This document shows positions 1-6,812 of a stretch of DNA of 25,890 bases, one piece after another. The notes beneath the pieces are model-generated. The model did not search any database and had not been told where the DNA came from. It worked only from the letters and a program-made list of their open reading frames with translations. Both the position numbers and the translations under genes were made by a program. Source of the DNA: an uncultured Rubrobacteraceae bacterium (GTDB taxonomy: Bacteria; Actinomycetota; Rubrobacteria; Rubrobacterales; Rubrobacteraceae); NCBI GenBank assembly GCA_902806015.1, contig CADCUZ010000127.1, positions 1 to 25,890 on the forward strand. Direction: 5' to 3'. Within the stretch, counting starts at the first letter, position 1. Every line of letters begins with the position of its first letter.

Positions 1-433
1 AGGTCTCCGACCCGAACTGCAGCCCGTAGAGGATGTCCTCGGCGATGGCGAACCCGAAGCCGACCGCCGACCCGTAGACGATGCCGTCCATGACCCCCGC
101 GAACTCGACGAGCCCCCGCCTGCGCGCCGCCACGTGGGCCACGAGGAAGGCTATGAGCAGCGCCAGACCCTTCGCCGTCTCCTCGACCGGCGGCGCCACG
201 AAGACCGCCGTCACGAACGAAGCCGCCTGGTTGCCGGCGATCCCGCTTATGGTGATTGAGGCTATGGTATTGAAGAAAAGCGAGACCGTGGTGGCCACCG
301 CGAAGCCCCAGATGAAAACCGGGATCACGTACCGCAAGGACTCTCGCTCGTACAGGTCGATGGCCCGTATAAAGAACAGGTAAAGTAGCGTCTGGACGAT
401 ACCGATTCCGACGAGCGAGGCGCTCAAGGACAC
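1..433 (-). CDS. PrsW-family intramembrane protease, partial (C-terminus outside window)
   Basis: About 144 residues of a hydrophobic protein can be read on the minus strand, running off the left edge. It opens with a membrane segment ([19 protein letters not shown]). It then shows the PrsW hallmarks: a PPVEETAKG motif with paired glutamates, and [20 protein letters not shown], the small-residue-rich helix ending in the third acidic motif. PrsW proteins are glutamic-type membrane proteases; the best known cleaves an anti-sigma factor in Bacillus, but the substrate here is unknown. The third motif region (HxxxD) would lie outside the window. I chose the GTG at 433, preceded by a G-run at about 7 nt. 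A TTG at 427 sits 7 nt after a TATAAG hexamer and is an alternative leaderless start. Confidence 0.72.
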   Translation of the reverse strand, partial: MSLSASLVGIGIVQTLLYLFFIRAIDLYERESLRYVIPVFIWGFAVATTVSLFFNTIASITISGIAGNQAASFVTAVFVAPPVEETAKGLALLIAFLVAHVAARRRGLVEFAGVMDGIVYGSAVGFGFAIAEDILYGLQFGSET

Positions 434-484
434 TCTTATACCCCCCCGACTGGTTCCATGGGCCGCAAGTATACCCACTCTTGG

Positions 485-515
485 TAGAATACCCGCATCG
501 GACCCGAGAGGAGGG
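485..515 (+). promoter_or_regulatory. -10 hexamer and ribosome binding site of the flavin reductase gene
   Basis: TAGAAT at 485-490 looks like a -10 element. A strong GAGAGGAGGG Shine-Dalgarno sequence at 506-515 fixes the GTG at 518 as the start. I see no good -35 box. The leader resembles that of the small membrane protein at 8738. Confidence 0.45.
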
Positions 516-517
516 AT

Positions 518-1012
518 GTGGACAGCGAGCCCCACGAGCGAAACTCCGTACTGGGCGCCGTGCGCCACCTGACCCATGGGGTCTACGTGCTCGGCACCCG
601 CCGCGGCCGACAGTCGAACGCGATGGCCGCCTCCTGGGTGATGCAGACCTCCGAACGACCCCCGTGCGTGGCCGTCGCCGTCCGCGGCGACCGCTACACC
701 CACGACATTGTCCTCGAGAGCGAGACCTTCGCCCTGAGCGTCCTGCGCGAAGACCAGGTAAACGTGGCGACCCACTTCGGCGAGACCAGCGGCGAGTACG
801 ACGACAAGCTCCGCGGGGTGCCCTACGGCCTGACCCCGAACGGCTCGCCCTACCTCCTCGACTGCCTGGCCTACCTCGACTGCCGCGTGACGGACCGGGC
901 CCGCGCCGGCGACCACACGGTGGTGATCGGCGAGGTCACGGCCGGCGAGACCCTGGACGCGAACTACCCCCTCATCTACGACCCGGGCGAGTACGAGCAG
1001 ACCCTCCGCTAG
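518..1012 (+). CDS. Flavin reductase-like domain protein
   Basis: A 164-residue protein of the FMN-binding split-barrel flavin reductase family (DIM6/NTAB type). The visible signature is the opening strand [11 protein letters not shown], followed by [12 protein letters not shown] and PPCVAVAV, the usual flavin phosphate-binding region. The later stretch [18 protein letters not shown] is also typical. Length matches the single-domain family. Such proteins bind FMN and reduce flavin with NAD(P)H, often for a partner oxygenase, or act as flavin-dependent oxidoreductases; the substrate cannot be deduced. The GTG start is set by the strong ribosome site just before it. Its TAG stop is followed immediately by the ATG of the RidA-like gene, so the two were probably co-translated. 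Confidence 0.85.
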   Translation: MDSEPHERNSVLGAVRHLTHGVYVLGTRRGRQSNAMAASWVMQTSERPPCVAVAVRGDRYTHDIVLESETFALSVLREDQVNVATHFGETSGEYDDKLRGVPYGLTPNGSPYLLDCLAYLDCRVTDRARAGDHTVVIGEVTAGETLDANYPLIYDPGEYEQTLR

Positions 1013-1476
1013 ATGGGCCCCCAGGCACGACTCCGCGACCTCGGCCTGGAGCTTCCGTTCGCCCCCGTCCCCGCCGGCTCCTACGTGCCGGCCACCCAGA
1101 CGGGAAACCTGATCTTCACGGCGGGCCAACTCCCCTCACGCGACGACGAACTGCACCGCACCGGCAAGGTGGGCGCCGCCGTCATGCTCGAAGAGGCCCA
1201 AGAGGCCGCCGGGCTCTGCGCCCTCAACGCCGTGGCCGCCGCCGAGAAGGCCGCAGGCCTGGACAACCTGCGCGACGTCGTGAAGGTCACCGGCTTCGTC
1301 GCCTCGACCCCCGGCTTCAACGGTCACCCGACGTTTTGAACGGCGCCTCCGAGCTTCTCGAGCAGATCTTCGGCGAGGCGGGACTCCACGCCCGCTCGGC
1401 CGTGGGCGTCGACGAGCTTCCCCTTGACGCGCCCGTCGAGGTGGAGGTAGTGTTCGGCCTCGACACGCCGGCCTGA
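1013..1476 (+). pseudogene. RidA/YjgF-family protein, frameshifted
   Basis: The ATG directly abuts the stop codon of the flavin reductase gene. The first 108 codons encode a RidA-like protein ([20 protein letters not shown], then [15 protein letters not shown]), but this frame ends at a TGA near 1337-1339. The missing C-terminus continues in another frame from about 1328 to 1476 as [19 protein letters not shown] and [20 protein letters not shown], an unmistakable RidA ending with the conserved Arg of RSAVGV. One base missing near 1328-1330 (CACCCGACG) explains it. RidA proteins hydrolyse reactive enamine/imine intermediates. The truncated product would lack the C-terminal strand and the arginine needed for that. 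A sequencing error is an equally good explanation from sequence alone. Confidence 0.85.
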
Positions 1477-1502
1477 CGCGCTTAAATGAGCCCCCTCGGG
1501 GG

Positions 1503-1537
1503 TATAATCTGGACATTCGTATACGTGTACAGAGGAG
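1503..1537 (+). promoter_or_regulatory. Consensus -10 box and ribosome site before the glutaredoxin gene
   Basis: A perfect TATAAT at 1503-1508 follows a short inverted repeat CCCCCTCGGGGG at 1491-1502. AGAGGAG at 1531-1537 lies 7 nt before the TTG start. No clear -35 box is seen 16-18 nt upstream. The inverted repeat could be the end of the upstream unit or an operator; I cannot tell. Confidence 0.5.
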
Positions 1538-1544
1538 TGTTCCG

Positions 1545-1793
1545 TTGGATACCACCAGGGAAAAGACCAGCATCAAGCTCTACACGGGTAGCTATTGCCC
1601 CTACTGCCGCAGGGTAAAGCAGGAGTTGGACAGGTTAGGATTGGGCTACGAGTCTGTCAACGCCGACAACGACGGCCGCCAGGAAGTCGTCCGGCTCTCC
1701 GGCCAGCGGGCGATCCCGATCCTGACCATCGACGAAGAGGTCCTCGTAGACTCCTCGAACATCATCCGGGAGCTGCGCAAGCGTTACTCTTGA
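1545..1793 (+). CDS. Glutaredoxin-like thiol oxidoreductase
   Basis: An 82-residue, single-domain thioredoxin-fold protein. It begins with the strand IKLYTGSYCPYC, giving a classic dithiol active site Cys18-Pro-Tyr-Cys21. It carries the cis-proline at Pro58 (RAIPIL) and ends with a glutathione-site-like segment VDSSNIIRELRKRY. Glutaredoxins reduce disulfides or mixed glutathione disulfides; in actinomycetes lacking glutathione the donor may be mycothiol (mycoredoxin-like) or another thiol, which the sequence does not settle. The TTG start is supported by AGAGGAG 7 nt upstream and a consensus TATAAT. Its stop overlaps, tail to tail, the stop of the convergent gene at 1784 by 10 nt. Confidence 0.88.
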   Translation: MDTTREKTSIKLYTGSYCPYCRRVKQELDRLGLGYESVNADNDGRQEVVRLSGQRAIPILTIDEEVLVDSSNIIRELRKRYS

Positions 1794-2638
1794 GGCTCGG
1801 GGTCCCCCGCGGGCCCATCCTCCTCGAGTAGACCCAGAACGTAGTTGGCGTAGAAGGCCATGGACTCGTCAGGACCTTCCCGCAGGAACGCGTGGGCTTT
1901 GCCGATAGGGTCCAGGACGAAGTCTCCGACCTCCACGGTGGGGCCTTCGCCCCACTCCTCGTCTTCGCGCCAGGCTGCGGCGTGTCCGGCGTTCTTGCGA
2001 ATGGTCTCGCCCAGGAAGCCGCCCACGCCGGCGACGAGACCCCCCGAGACCGGCGGGATACGATCAAGGGTCTCGTCGCCGGCGTGGGCGGCCATGAGCA
2101 GGTCCTCGACGAGCGGCAGGTACCCGGGTTCGAAATCCAGGTCGATCCCCCAGTGGCGGCTGGCGACCTCGCGGAAGACCGCCGCGGCCTCCTCGGGGCG
2201 GGCGACGTCGAGCCTGAGGAGGTCAAGCTGCAGCAGCGCGGCCGGCGATCTCCCGCAGAAGAAGCGCAAGCTTTCTGGCACCGGGTAGGCGCTAAAGAGC
2301 TCCAGCTCGGCGTCTGCGTGCTCGGAGTTGCGCAGCACGGCGGCCCGCTCGGCCACCTCGCGCTCGCTGCGCTCGTCCCACGGCCCCGTCGTTACCTCCA
2401 CGAAAAAAGTCTTCTCGTCCTTGAGGAGGTGGATCGGCAAAACGACCCGCCCGAGGGGAGAGCGGATCTCCTTGAAGAGCTCTAGGATGCGCCCCCCCCG
2501 CTCCTCGAGCTCGCCCGCCACCTGCAGGATCGTCGCCGGGCGCGGCGCGTCGGGGGTCAACTGGATCGGCCCGGGGCGCCCCCTTTGGGTGTTCTCCTGC
2601 GACGGTACCGGCGCTTTCTCTTCGCCCCTCCAGAACAC
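1784..2638 (-). CDS. Unrecognised soluble protein (about 284 residues)
   Basis: I do not recognise this family with confidence. From the GTG at 2638, which has GGAGG 10 nt upstream, the protein has no signal peptide or membrane segment and is acidic. The middle half includes a region rich in aromatic and Leu residues (LFSAYPVPESLRFF, HWGIDLDFEPGYLPLVEDLL). The last third contains LVAGVGGFLGETIRKNAG followed by VEVGDFVLDPIGKAHAFLREG, a pattern I associate with small uncharacterised bacterial domains built around a GxFLGE motif; this is weak memory rather than proof. An in-frame ATG at 2686 and one at 2746 lack ribosome sites, and the latter would overlap the divergent phosphatase promoter. It converges on the glutaredoxin gene with overlapping ends. 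Confidence 0.7.
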   Translation of the reverse strand: MFWRGEEKAPVPSQENTQRGRPGPIQLTPDAPRPATILQVAGELEERGGRILELFKEIRSPLGRVVLPIHLLKDEKTFFVEVTTGPWDERSEREVAERAAVLRNSEHADAELELFSAYPVPESLRFFCGRSPAALLQLDLLRLDVARPEEAAAVFREVASRHWGIDLDFEPGYLPLVEDLLMAAHAGDETLDRIPPVSGGLVAGVGGFLGETIRKNAGHAAAWREDEEWGEGPTVEVGDFVLDPIGKAHAFLREGPDESMAFYANYVLGLLEEDGPAGDPEPQE

Positions 2639-2696
2639 CTTGGTACAGCCTCCAACGTAGTTGCCCAAACCCGGAGAGTTTAGCATCGGCGGGCAT

Positions 2697-2725
2697 TTGC
2701 CGGCACGACCTTCATGCACTATCTT
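2697..2725 (+). promoter_or_regulatory. Promoter of the histidine phosphatase gene
   Basis: TTGCCG at 2697-2702 and TATCTT at 2720-2725 are separated by exactly 17 nt. The -10 box ends only 6 nt before the ATG at 2732, and no Shine-Dalgarno sequence fits in between. This predicts a leaderless transcript beginning at or next to the start codon. Confidence 0.55.
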
Positions 2726-2731
2726 ACGCCC

Positions 2732-3397
2732 ATGCCCGAACGACAAGAGCTACTCCTGGTGCGTCACGGACAGTCCACGGCAAACGCGAGGGGCGTCTGG
2801 CAGGGCCAGATGGAATTTCCCCTCTCAAAAGTGGGACGCCGCCAAGCGTCCCTCGCCGGACGGACCCTCGCCCGGGAACCATTCGACGCCCTGTACTCCA
2901 GCCCGCTCGCACGGGCCCTCCAGACGGCCCAGATCATCGCCCGCGAGGCCGGTTTTACAGATAACGCCGTCCCGCTTGCCGGCCTGACCGAGCGCCACGG
3001 CGGCGTCCTGGAGGGCCACACCTGGGCCGAGCAGGAGGAGCGGGATCCCGAATTCGCCAGGAGATTTCTTTCCCTGCCGGAGGAAGAGCGCTGGGCCCTC
3101 GCCGGCGCGGAGACCGACGAGGAGGTCATGGAACGCTTCGAAGCTGCGATCTCGGAGATAAGGCACCGTTACGGGCAAGGAACGCGGGTCGTCGTGGTCT
3201 CACACGGGGGCGCGATGCGGGCGTTCTTGCGGCAACGGTTCGGCCCGGGCGTCTTGCCGGGGACCTGTCGGGCGGCGAACGCTTCGATAACGCGCATCCG
3301 CTGGGGCCGCAACGGGGTGGGCCCTGAACTGCTGGACCTCGCCTCGACCGCGCACCTGTCGGGCGAGCGGGGCCCGGATACCACCAGGGCGGACTAG
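2732..3397 (+). CDS. Histidine phosphatase family protein (phosphoglycerate mutase-like)
   Basis: A 221-residue member of the branch-1 histidine phosphatase superfamily. The catalytic LVRHGQST lies at residues 9-16, with His12 as the phospho-acceptor. The second arginine is in SSPLARALQTA (Arg61), the proton-donor region is LTERHGGVLEG (Glu87), and the second catalytic histidine is in VVVVSHGGAM. Members include cofactor-dependent phosphoglycerate mutases, alpha-ribazole phosphatases and broad phosphatases; the length and the short loops suggest a phosphatase rather than a glycolytic mutase, but the substrate is unknown. I chose the ATG at 2732 over the one at 2714 because homologues start just before the RHG strand and the -10 box lies between the two. 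Confidence 0.9.
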   Translation: MPERQELLLVRHGQSTANARGVWQGQMEFPLSKVGRRQASLAGRTLAREPFDALYSSPLARALQTAQIIAREAGFTDNAVPLAGLTERHGGVLEGHTWAEQEERDPEFARRFLSLPEEERWALAGAETDEEVMERFEAAISEIRHRYGQGTRVVVVSHGGAMRAFLRQRFGPGVLPGTCRAANASITRIRWGRNGVGPELLDLASTAHLSGERGPDTTRAD

Positions 3398-3405
3398 CCG
3401 CCCGA

Positions 3406-3438
3406 CCCGGGGGTGCTCCCGAAGGTGGTACCCTCGGG
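3406..3438. terminator. Hairpin between convergent genes, possible terminator
   Basis: CCCGGGGGT at 3406-3414 can pair with ACCCTCGGG at 3430-3438 over 9 bp, with one G-U pair and a 15-nt loop. It fills the gap between the converging phosphatase and cold-shock genes. There is no T-run on either side, so intrinsic termination is uncertain. Confidence 0.35.
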
Positions 3439-3442
3439 CCGC

Positions 3443-4087
3443 TTAACCGAGGAGACGGACGCTGCGGGCGTTGGGGCCGCGATCGTTGCGGCCGACCTCG
3501 TACTCGACCTCGCCGTTCGGTGAGAGCGCGGACGGGTCGCCCTCGACCTCCGAGTGGTGCACGAACAGGTCGTCGCCCGTCGGGCGTACCAGGAAGCCGT
3601 AGCCCTTCTCCGGGTCGAACCACTTGACCCGCCCCTGCTCCCGCTCGGGAGTCTCGCCTGCGTCCTCCGGCCCGGGCTCGCCCTGACCGTTGGTCGCGAT
3701 GGGGGTCCAGGATTGGCCGTCGGCGACGTCCTGGGCCTCACCGGCATCCGGTTCGAGCACGATGGAGTCTTCGGCGACCTTGACCACGACGGCCTCGACG
3801 CCGGCCCAGTGCTCCTTCCAAATCGGGTTTTCCGCGACCGCCGGGTCTAGCCACAGGCCCCATCCGTCGTTCTCGCCGTGGTCGAGCACCCCCTCGAAGA
3901 GGACCTCAGGCTCCCTGGGTCCACGCTCCCGGCGGTAGATGTCGTTGCGGGAGCGGAAGGACTGCACTGACGAGGCGCTCGTCCCGAGGGCATCGGCGAT
4001 CCAGTCGTCCGTCTTACCCGCCTCCACCCACTCCCGGATACGGTCCATATGCGGTTTCAACGCTATGCGCTTCCTGGAGTCTGCCAT
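3443..4087 (-). CDS. N-terminal helix-turn-helix plus C-terminal cold-shock domain protein
   Basis: A 214-residue protein with two recognisable ends. Residues about 14-50 (DRIREWVEAGKTDDWIADAL, then TSASSVQSFRSRNDIYRR) read as a helix-turn-helix of the kind that recognises DNA. Residues 62-115 form an unassigned middle with a Trp-rich stretch (GWGLWLDPAVAENPIW). Residues 116-150 are acidic and probably flexible. Residues 151-214 are a cold-shock domain with RNP1-like KGYGFL (161-166) and RNP2-like DLFVHHS (173-179), which bind single-stranded RNA or DNA. Ordinary cold-shock proteins are about 70 residues, so this is a fusion. The ATG has AAGGAG 11 nt upstream. A TAGAAT hexamer about 90 nt upstream suggests a long leader. 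Confidence 0.85.
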   Translation of the reverse strand: MADSRKRIALKPHMDRIREWVEAGKTDDWIADALGTSASSVQSFRSRNDIYRRERGPREPEVLFEGVLDHGENDGWGLWLDPAVAENPIWKEHWAGVEAVVVKVAEDSIVLEPDAGEAQDVADGQSWTPIATNGQGEPGPEDAGETPEREQGRVKWFDPEKGYGFLVRPTGDDLFVHHSEVEGDPSALSPNGEVEYEVGRNDRGPNARSVRLLG

Positions 4088-4182
4088 GCTACCGCTTGCT
4101 CCTTCTTGCCTTGCCGTTGGTTACGAGAGAAGTTTTGAACGATAAGCGACGGTGTTCCTTGATGACGCCGATCATCATTCTA
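4088..4182 (-). promoter_or_regulatory. Putative promoter -10 and long 5' leader of the HTH-CSD gene
   Basis: TAGAAT at 4182-4177 on the minus strand is a candidate -10 box just after the upstream gene's stop codon. It would give a leader of roughly 80 nt. The leader is visibly richer in A and T than its surroundings. A 29-codon open frame (MMIGVIKEHRRLSF at its start) ends one base before the ATG, but its first ATG overlaps the -10 box, so it is probably not translated from this promoter. Confidence 0.35.
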
Positions 4183-4198
4183 CCACCTCCGCGCCCTT

Positions 4199-5209
4199 CT
4201 ATGCATCCTCCCGCTTGGAGGTCCCCGGCTGGTCCCCGCTACCCGCCTTCGGCGGGACGGCCCCCTTCTCCGGGCCCTCTTCCTCGGCAACGCCCGGCGC
4301 GTCCTTGGCCTGAGGGTCTTGGACCCTCGACGGCTCCTCCCCGGCGGCGGGGTCCCGCTCCACCCCAGCGCGCTCGGCGCTCTCCGGCGGGACCGGCTTC
4401 TGCTCCCGGGGCTCGTCTGCTGCCCCCCTCGAGACGGTCCCGCCCTCCGAGGCGACCGCCTCCTCCTGGTGCGCCTCCGAGGGCGCCGCCTGTGCCTGAT
4501 CCCTCGGGGGCTGCGGATAGTGCTCGAAGCCCTCGCGGCCGAGCTCCGCGAGCATCTCGCCCACCACGGGCGCGGGAAGATCCAGGCGCAGCGCGAGGCC
4601 CTCGGCGCCGGCGAGCGTCTCGTAAGCGTCCGCGGCGGGCTCGTAGCCGAGGCTCTCGAGCGCCCGGGCGACGTCCGCGTTCGGGATCAGGGTGTTGCCG
4701 CCGGCGGCGACGCGCAGGTATTGGAGTAAGAGAAGGTCGAGGCCGCCGACCACGCCCACCACGGGTTCGGTCTCGAAGATCCTGCGTCGCACGAAGAGCC
4801 GGGTGTCGTAGCCGTCGGCCCAGCGCCGGAGCACCTCGCGTTCGTCCACGTAGTTGTACTGGGCTACCCGGTGCTTGAACTGGCCGAGAAGCTTGCCGGT
4901 GAGGACGCGCAACCCGTCGTCCCCAAAAAACCAGTCGTTGCCCTCGACGCTCATTATGCCGCTGGCGTGGGCTATGGTGAGCGGTTCTTCCTCGTCCTCG
5001 AAGGCCGCGCGAAAGGAGCGTACCATCTCCCGCACCTCTTCGGGGGGACGTCCGCTCTTCATCAGGGCCGTCTCGTAGACCACCATCGCGGCCAGCCCGC
5101 CGGAGCCCTCGTCCAGCCTCCGGGCCGCCCGTTCCAGCCGCCGGTCAAAGTCCGCCAGGTTCTTAATCTTCCAGGCGGCCTCTACCGCCCTATCCGCTAC
5201 CTCGACCAT
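4199..5209 (-). CDS. Unrecognised protein with charged disordered C-terminal tail
   Basis: I do not recognise this 336-residue protein. Residues 1-228 look folded and mostly helical: DFDRRLERAARRLDEGSGGL, then a central block containing IMSVEGNDWFFGDDGLRVL and HRVAQYNYVDEREVLRRW. Residues 155-190 (VGGLDLLLLQYLRVA, then NTLIPNADVARALESLGY) faintly recall the helix-hairpin-helix and following strand of HhH-GPD DNA glycosylases, but I see no catalytic Lys/Asp pattern and would not assign that function. Residues 229-336 are low in complexity and rich in Glu, Pro, Ala and Gly, so probably disordered. No signal peptide or membrane segment is visible. The ATG has GAGGAG 6 nt upstream. It lies upstream of, and in the same direction as, the HTH-CSD gene. 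Confidence 0.75.
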   Translation of the reverse strand: MVEVADRAVEAAWKIKNLADFDRRLERAARRLDEGSGGLAAMVVYETALMKSGRPPEEVREMVRSFRAAFEDEEEPLTIAHASGIMSVEGNDWFFGDDGLRVLTGKLLGQFKHRVAQYNYVDEREVLRRWADGYDTRLFVRRRIFETEPVVGVVGGLDLLLLQYLRVAAGGNTLIPNADVARALESLGYEPAADAYETLAGAEGLALRLDLPAPVVGEMLAELGREGFEHYPQPPRDQAQAAPSEAHQEEAVASEGGTVSRGAADEPREQKPVPPESAERAGVERDPAAGEEPSRVQDPQAKDAPGVAEEEGPEKGAVPPKAGSGDQPGTSKREDA

Positions 5210-5262
5210 GGTATCTCCTCGACCTTAAAAAACTTTCCGGCAATATAGCATCTCGTCGGGCC

Positions 5263-5497
5263 TCAATTCGGCGCCCGCAGTCCGTAGTCGCCGGGGCCGT
5301 CTGGACGAACGGCGTGTCGGGGTTGTCCCGCACGTCCACCGAGAGACGGGCCCGCGCATGGTGTTCTGGAGCGTGCGGCCCCCGTTCTCAAGGTAGCCGG
5401 AGTCTAGCGCGATTTCGGTGAGGTCCCCGTAGTGCGGGTGGTTTCCACCCTCCCGGAGCACCTCTCTGGCAGCGGCCTTGGGGTCCTTAGATGGGGT
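5263..5497 (-). pseudogene. Decayed HARE-HTH domain gene remnant
   Basis: Immediately after the pheA stop codon the minus strand encodes DPKAAAREVLREGGNHPHYG and DLTEIALDSGYLENGGRTLQ, ending in NTM. It continues in a second frame as RARLSVDVRDNPDTPFVQT, and in the third frame as PGDYGLRAPN followed by a TGA at 5265-5263. Read together this is a complete HARE-HTH winged-helix domain, the fold of the RpoE (delta) N-terminus and of many restriction or transcription-linked proteins. Two single-base losses, near 5351-5357 and 5290-5300, break the frame. No start codon or upstream part is left, so the gene is both truncated at its 5' end and frameshifted. The fragment starts flush against pheA, suggesting a deletion fused the two. 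Confidence 0.7.
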
Positions 5498-6642
5498 CAG
5501 GAGACCTCCGACGGGACCTCCGGGTAGGCCCCGATCAGGCCGACGTAGGGGCAGTGCTCCTCGAGCGCCTCCAACGCGCGCCCCACCCTCTCCTCATCCG
5601 GGTGGCCCGTGAAGTCCGCGAAAAACACGTAGGTCCAGGCGCGCTTGCGGCTCGGGCGGCTCTCGATGCGGGTCAGGTTGATCCCCTGCCCCGCGAACGC
5701 CGAGAGGGCCTCCTTAAGCACGCCCGGCCTGTCTTTCACCGAGAAGACGACGCTGGTCTTGTCCTTCCCGGTCCGGGCCGCCCAGGAACGCCCAAGCACG
5801 ATGAACCGCGTCGTGTTGGTCCTCGCCTCCTGAATGTTTCGCGCCAGCACCCGCAACCCGTGCGCCTCGGCCGCAAGCGCGCTCCCCACCGCCGCTACCC
5901 CGGGCTGCGAGGCGGCCCGCCGGGCGGCCTCGGCTGTGGACTCGACTTCTTCGAGCCGCGCGCCGGGCAGCTCGCGCCGGAGCCAGGAGGACGCCTGGGC
6001 CAGGGCCATCGGGTGCGAGCAGACGAGCTGGACCTTCCCCGGCGAGGTTTCGGCGGAGATCAGGTTCTGGGAGACGGGCAGGTAGACCTCCCCGCAGACC
6101 TTGAGCGGGCTGTTCATCAACTCGTCTAGCGTGTGGGTGACCGCGCCCTCCATCGAGTTCTCCACGGGGACGACGCCGTGCTCGGCCTCCCCCCGCTCCA
6201 CGCGGGCGAAGACCTCGGCGACCGTCGCCTGGGGCTGCAGCTCGATGCTGGTCCCGAAGGACCGGAGGGCGGCCTCGTGCGTGAACGTGGCCTCCGGGCC
6301 CAAGTACGCCACCGTGAGGCGGGTCTCCAGGGAGACGGAGCTGGAGATTATCTCGCGGAAGACAGCCTCCAGGCCCCGCTTCGGGAATTCGCCCTCGCCG
6401 AGGGCCGTCACCCGGTCCAGCACCATGCGCTCCCTTGCCGGCGCGTAGACGTCGAGGCCCCTCCTCTGCTTGAACTTGCCGATTGTGCGCGCCATGACGG
6501 CCCTGCGGTCGAGCAGGCGCACGATCTCGGCGTCCACGGCGTCTATGCCCGCCCGAAGCTCGTCCATCTCGGCCCCGTTCCGGTCCGCCCCTGCCTCCGA
6601 TTGCTGTCCCGCGTCTTCGCGTAAAGGTTCCGATGGAATCAC
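5497..6642 (-). CDS. pheA: Bifunctional chorismate mutase/prephenate dehydratase (P-protein)
   Basis: A 381-residue cytoplasmic enzyme that converts chorismate to prephenate and then to phenylpyruvate in phenylalanine synthesis. Residues about 26-105 form the AroQ chorismate mutase helices (RAGIDAVDAEIVRLLDRRAV with the conserved arginines and the following KFKQRRG). Residues 111-284 are the prephenate dehydratase domain, opening with VAYLGPEATFTHEAA and ending with the catalytic Thr-Arg-Phe at 278-280 (NTTRFIVLG). Residues 297-370 are the ACT domain, including the phenylalanine-binding ESRP at 327-330, so feedback inhibition is expected. Domain order and length match fused P-proteins. The GTG start has GGAGG 11 nt upstream. 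It lies 166 nt behind uppP and has its own candidate promoter. Confidence 0.95.
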   Translation of the reverse strand: MIPSEPLREDAGQQSEAGADRNGAEMDELRAGIDAVDAEIVRLLDRRAVMARTIGKFKQRRGLDVYAPARERMVLDRVTALGEGEFPKRGLEAVFREIISSSVSLETRLTVAYLGPEATFTHEAALRSFGTSIELQPQATVAEVFARVERGEAEHGVVPVENSMEGAVTHTLDELMNSPLKVCGEVYLPVSQNLISAETSPGKVQLVCSHPMALAQASSWLRRELPGARLEEVESTAEAARRAASQPGVAAVGSALAAEAHGLRVLARNIQEARTNTTRFIVLGRSWAARTGKDKTSVVFSVKDRPGVLKEALSAFAGQGINLTRIESRPSRKRAWTYVFFADFTGHPDEERVGRALEALEEHCPYVGLIGAYPEVPSEVS

Positions 6643-6782
6643 GGCGACCGTGTCCTCCGTTCGTGGGTGTCGATGGGCCCGGCTCTGGTGGTCTGGAGGG
6701 GCGGAACCGCGCGTCAGGAGCGGGCGCGCCCCCCCCCGGTAAATCGCCGCGCTATCGAAAGGTGGCGTTGCATGATGGAGGC

Positions 6783-6812
6783 AAAGTACCAGAGGGGCGA
6801 GGCGTTTGTCAA
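6783..6812 (-). promoter_or_regulatory. Candidate pheA promoter overlapping the uppP stop codon
   Basis: A perfect TTGACA (minus strand, 6812-6807) includes the uppP TGA stop. A TACTTT hexamer (6788-6783) follows after 18 nt. The start site would leave a leader of about 130 nt before the pheA GTG. The leader holds a GGGCGCGCCC palindrome but no phenylalanine-rich leader peptide. Confidence 0.45.

Noticed and set aside
81..383. Plus-strand 100-codon frame at the left edge
   Set aside because: The opposite strand encodes a convincing PrsW-type membrane protein over the same bases.
1491..1502. CCCCCTCGGGGG as a terminator
   Set aside because: Only a 2-nt loop and followed by TATAAT rather than a T-run; more likely incidental or an operator.
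4088..4177. 29-codon frame ending one base before the HTH-CSD gene
   Set aside because: Its ATG overlaps the candidate -10 box and has no ribosome site, so it is probably untranslated leader.
6715..6775. Possible leader peptide before pheA (starts MQRHLSIARRF)
   Set aside because: Only one Phe, no ribosome site, so no support for classic attenuation.
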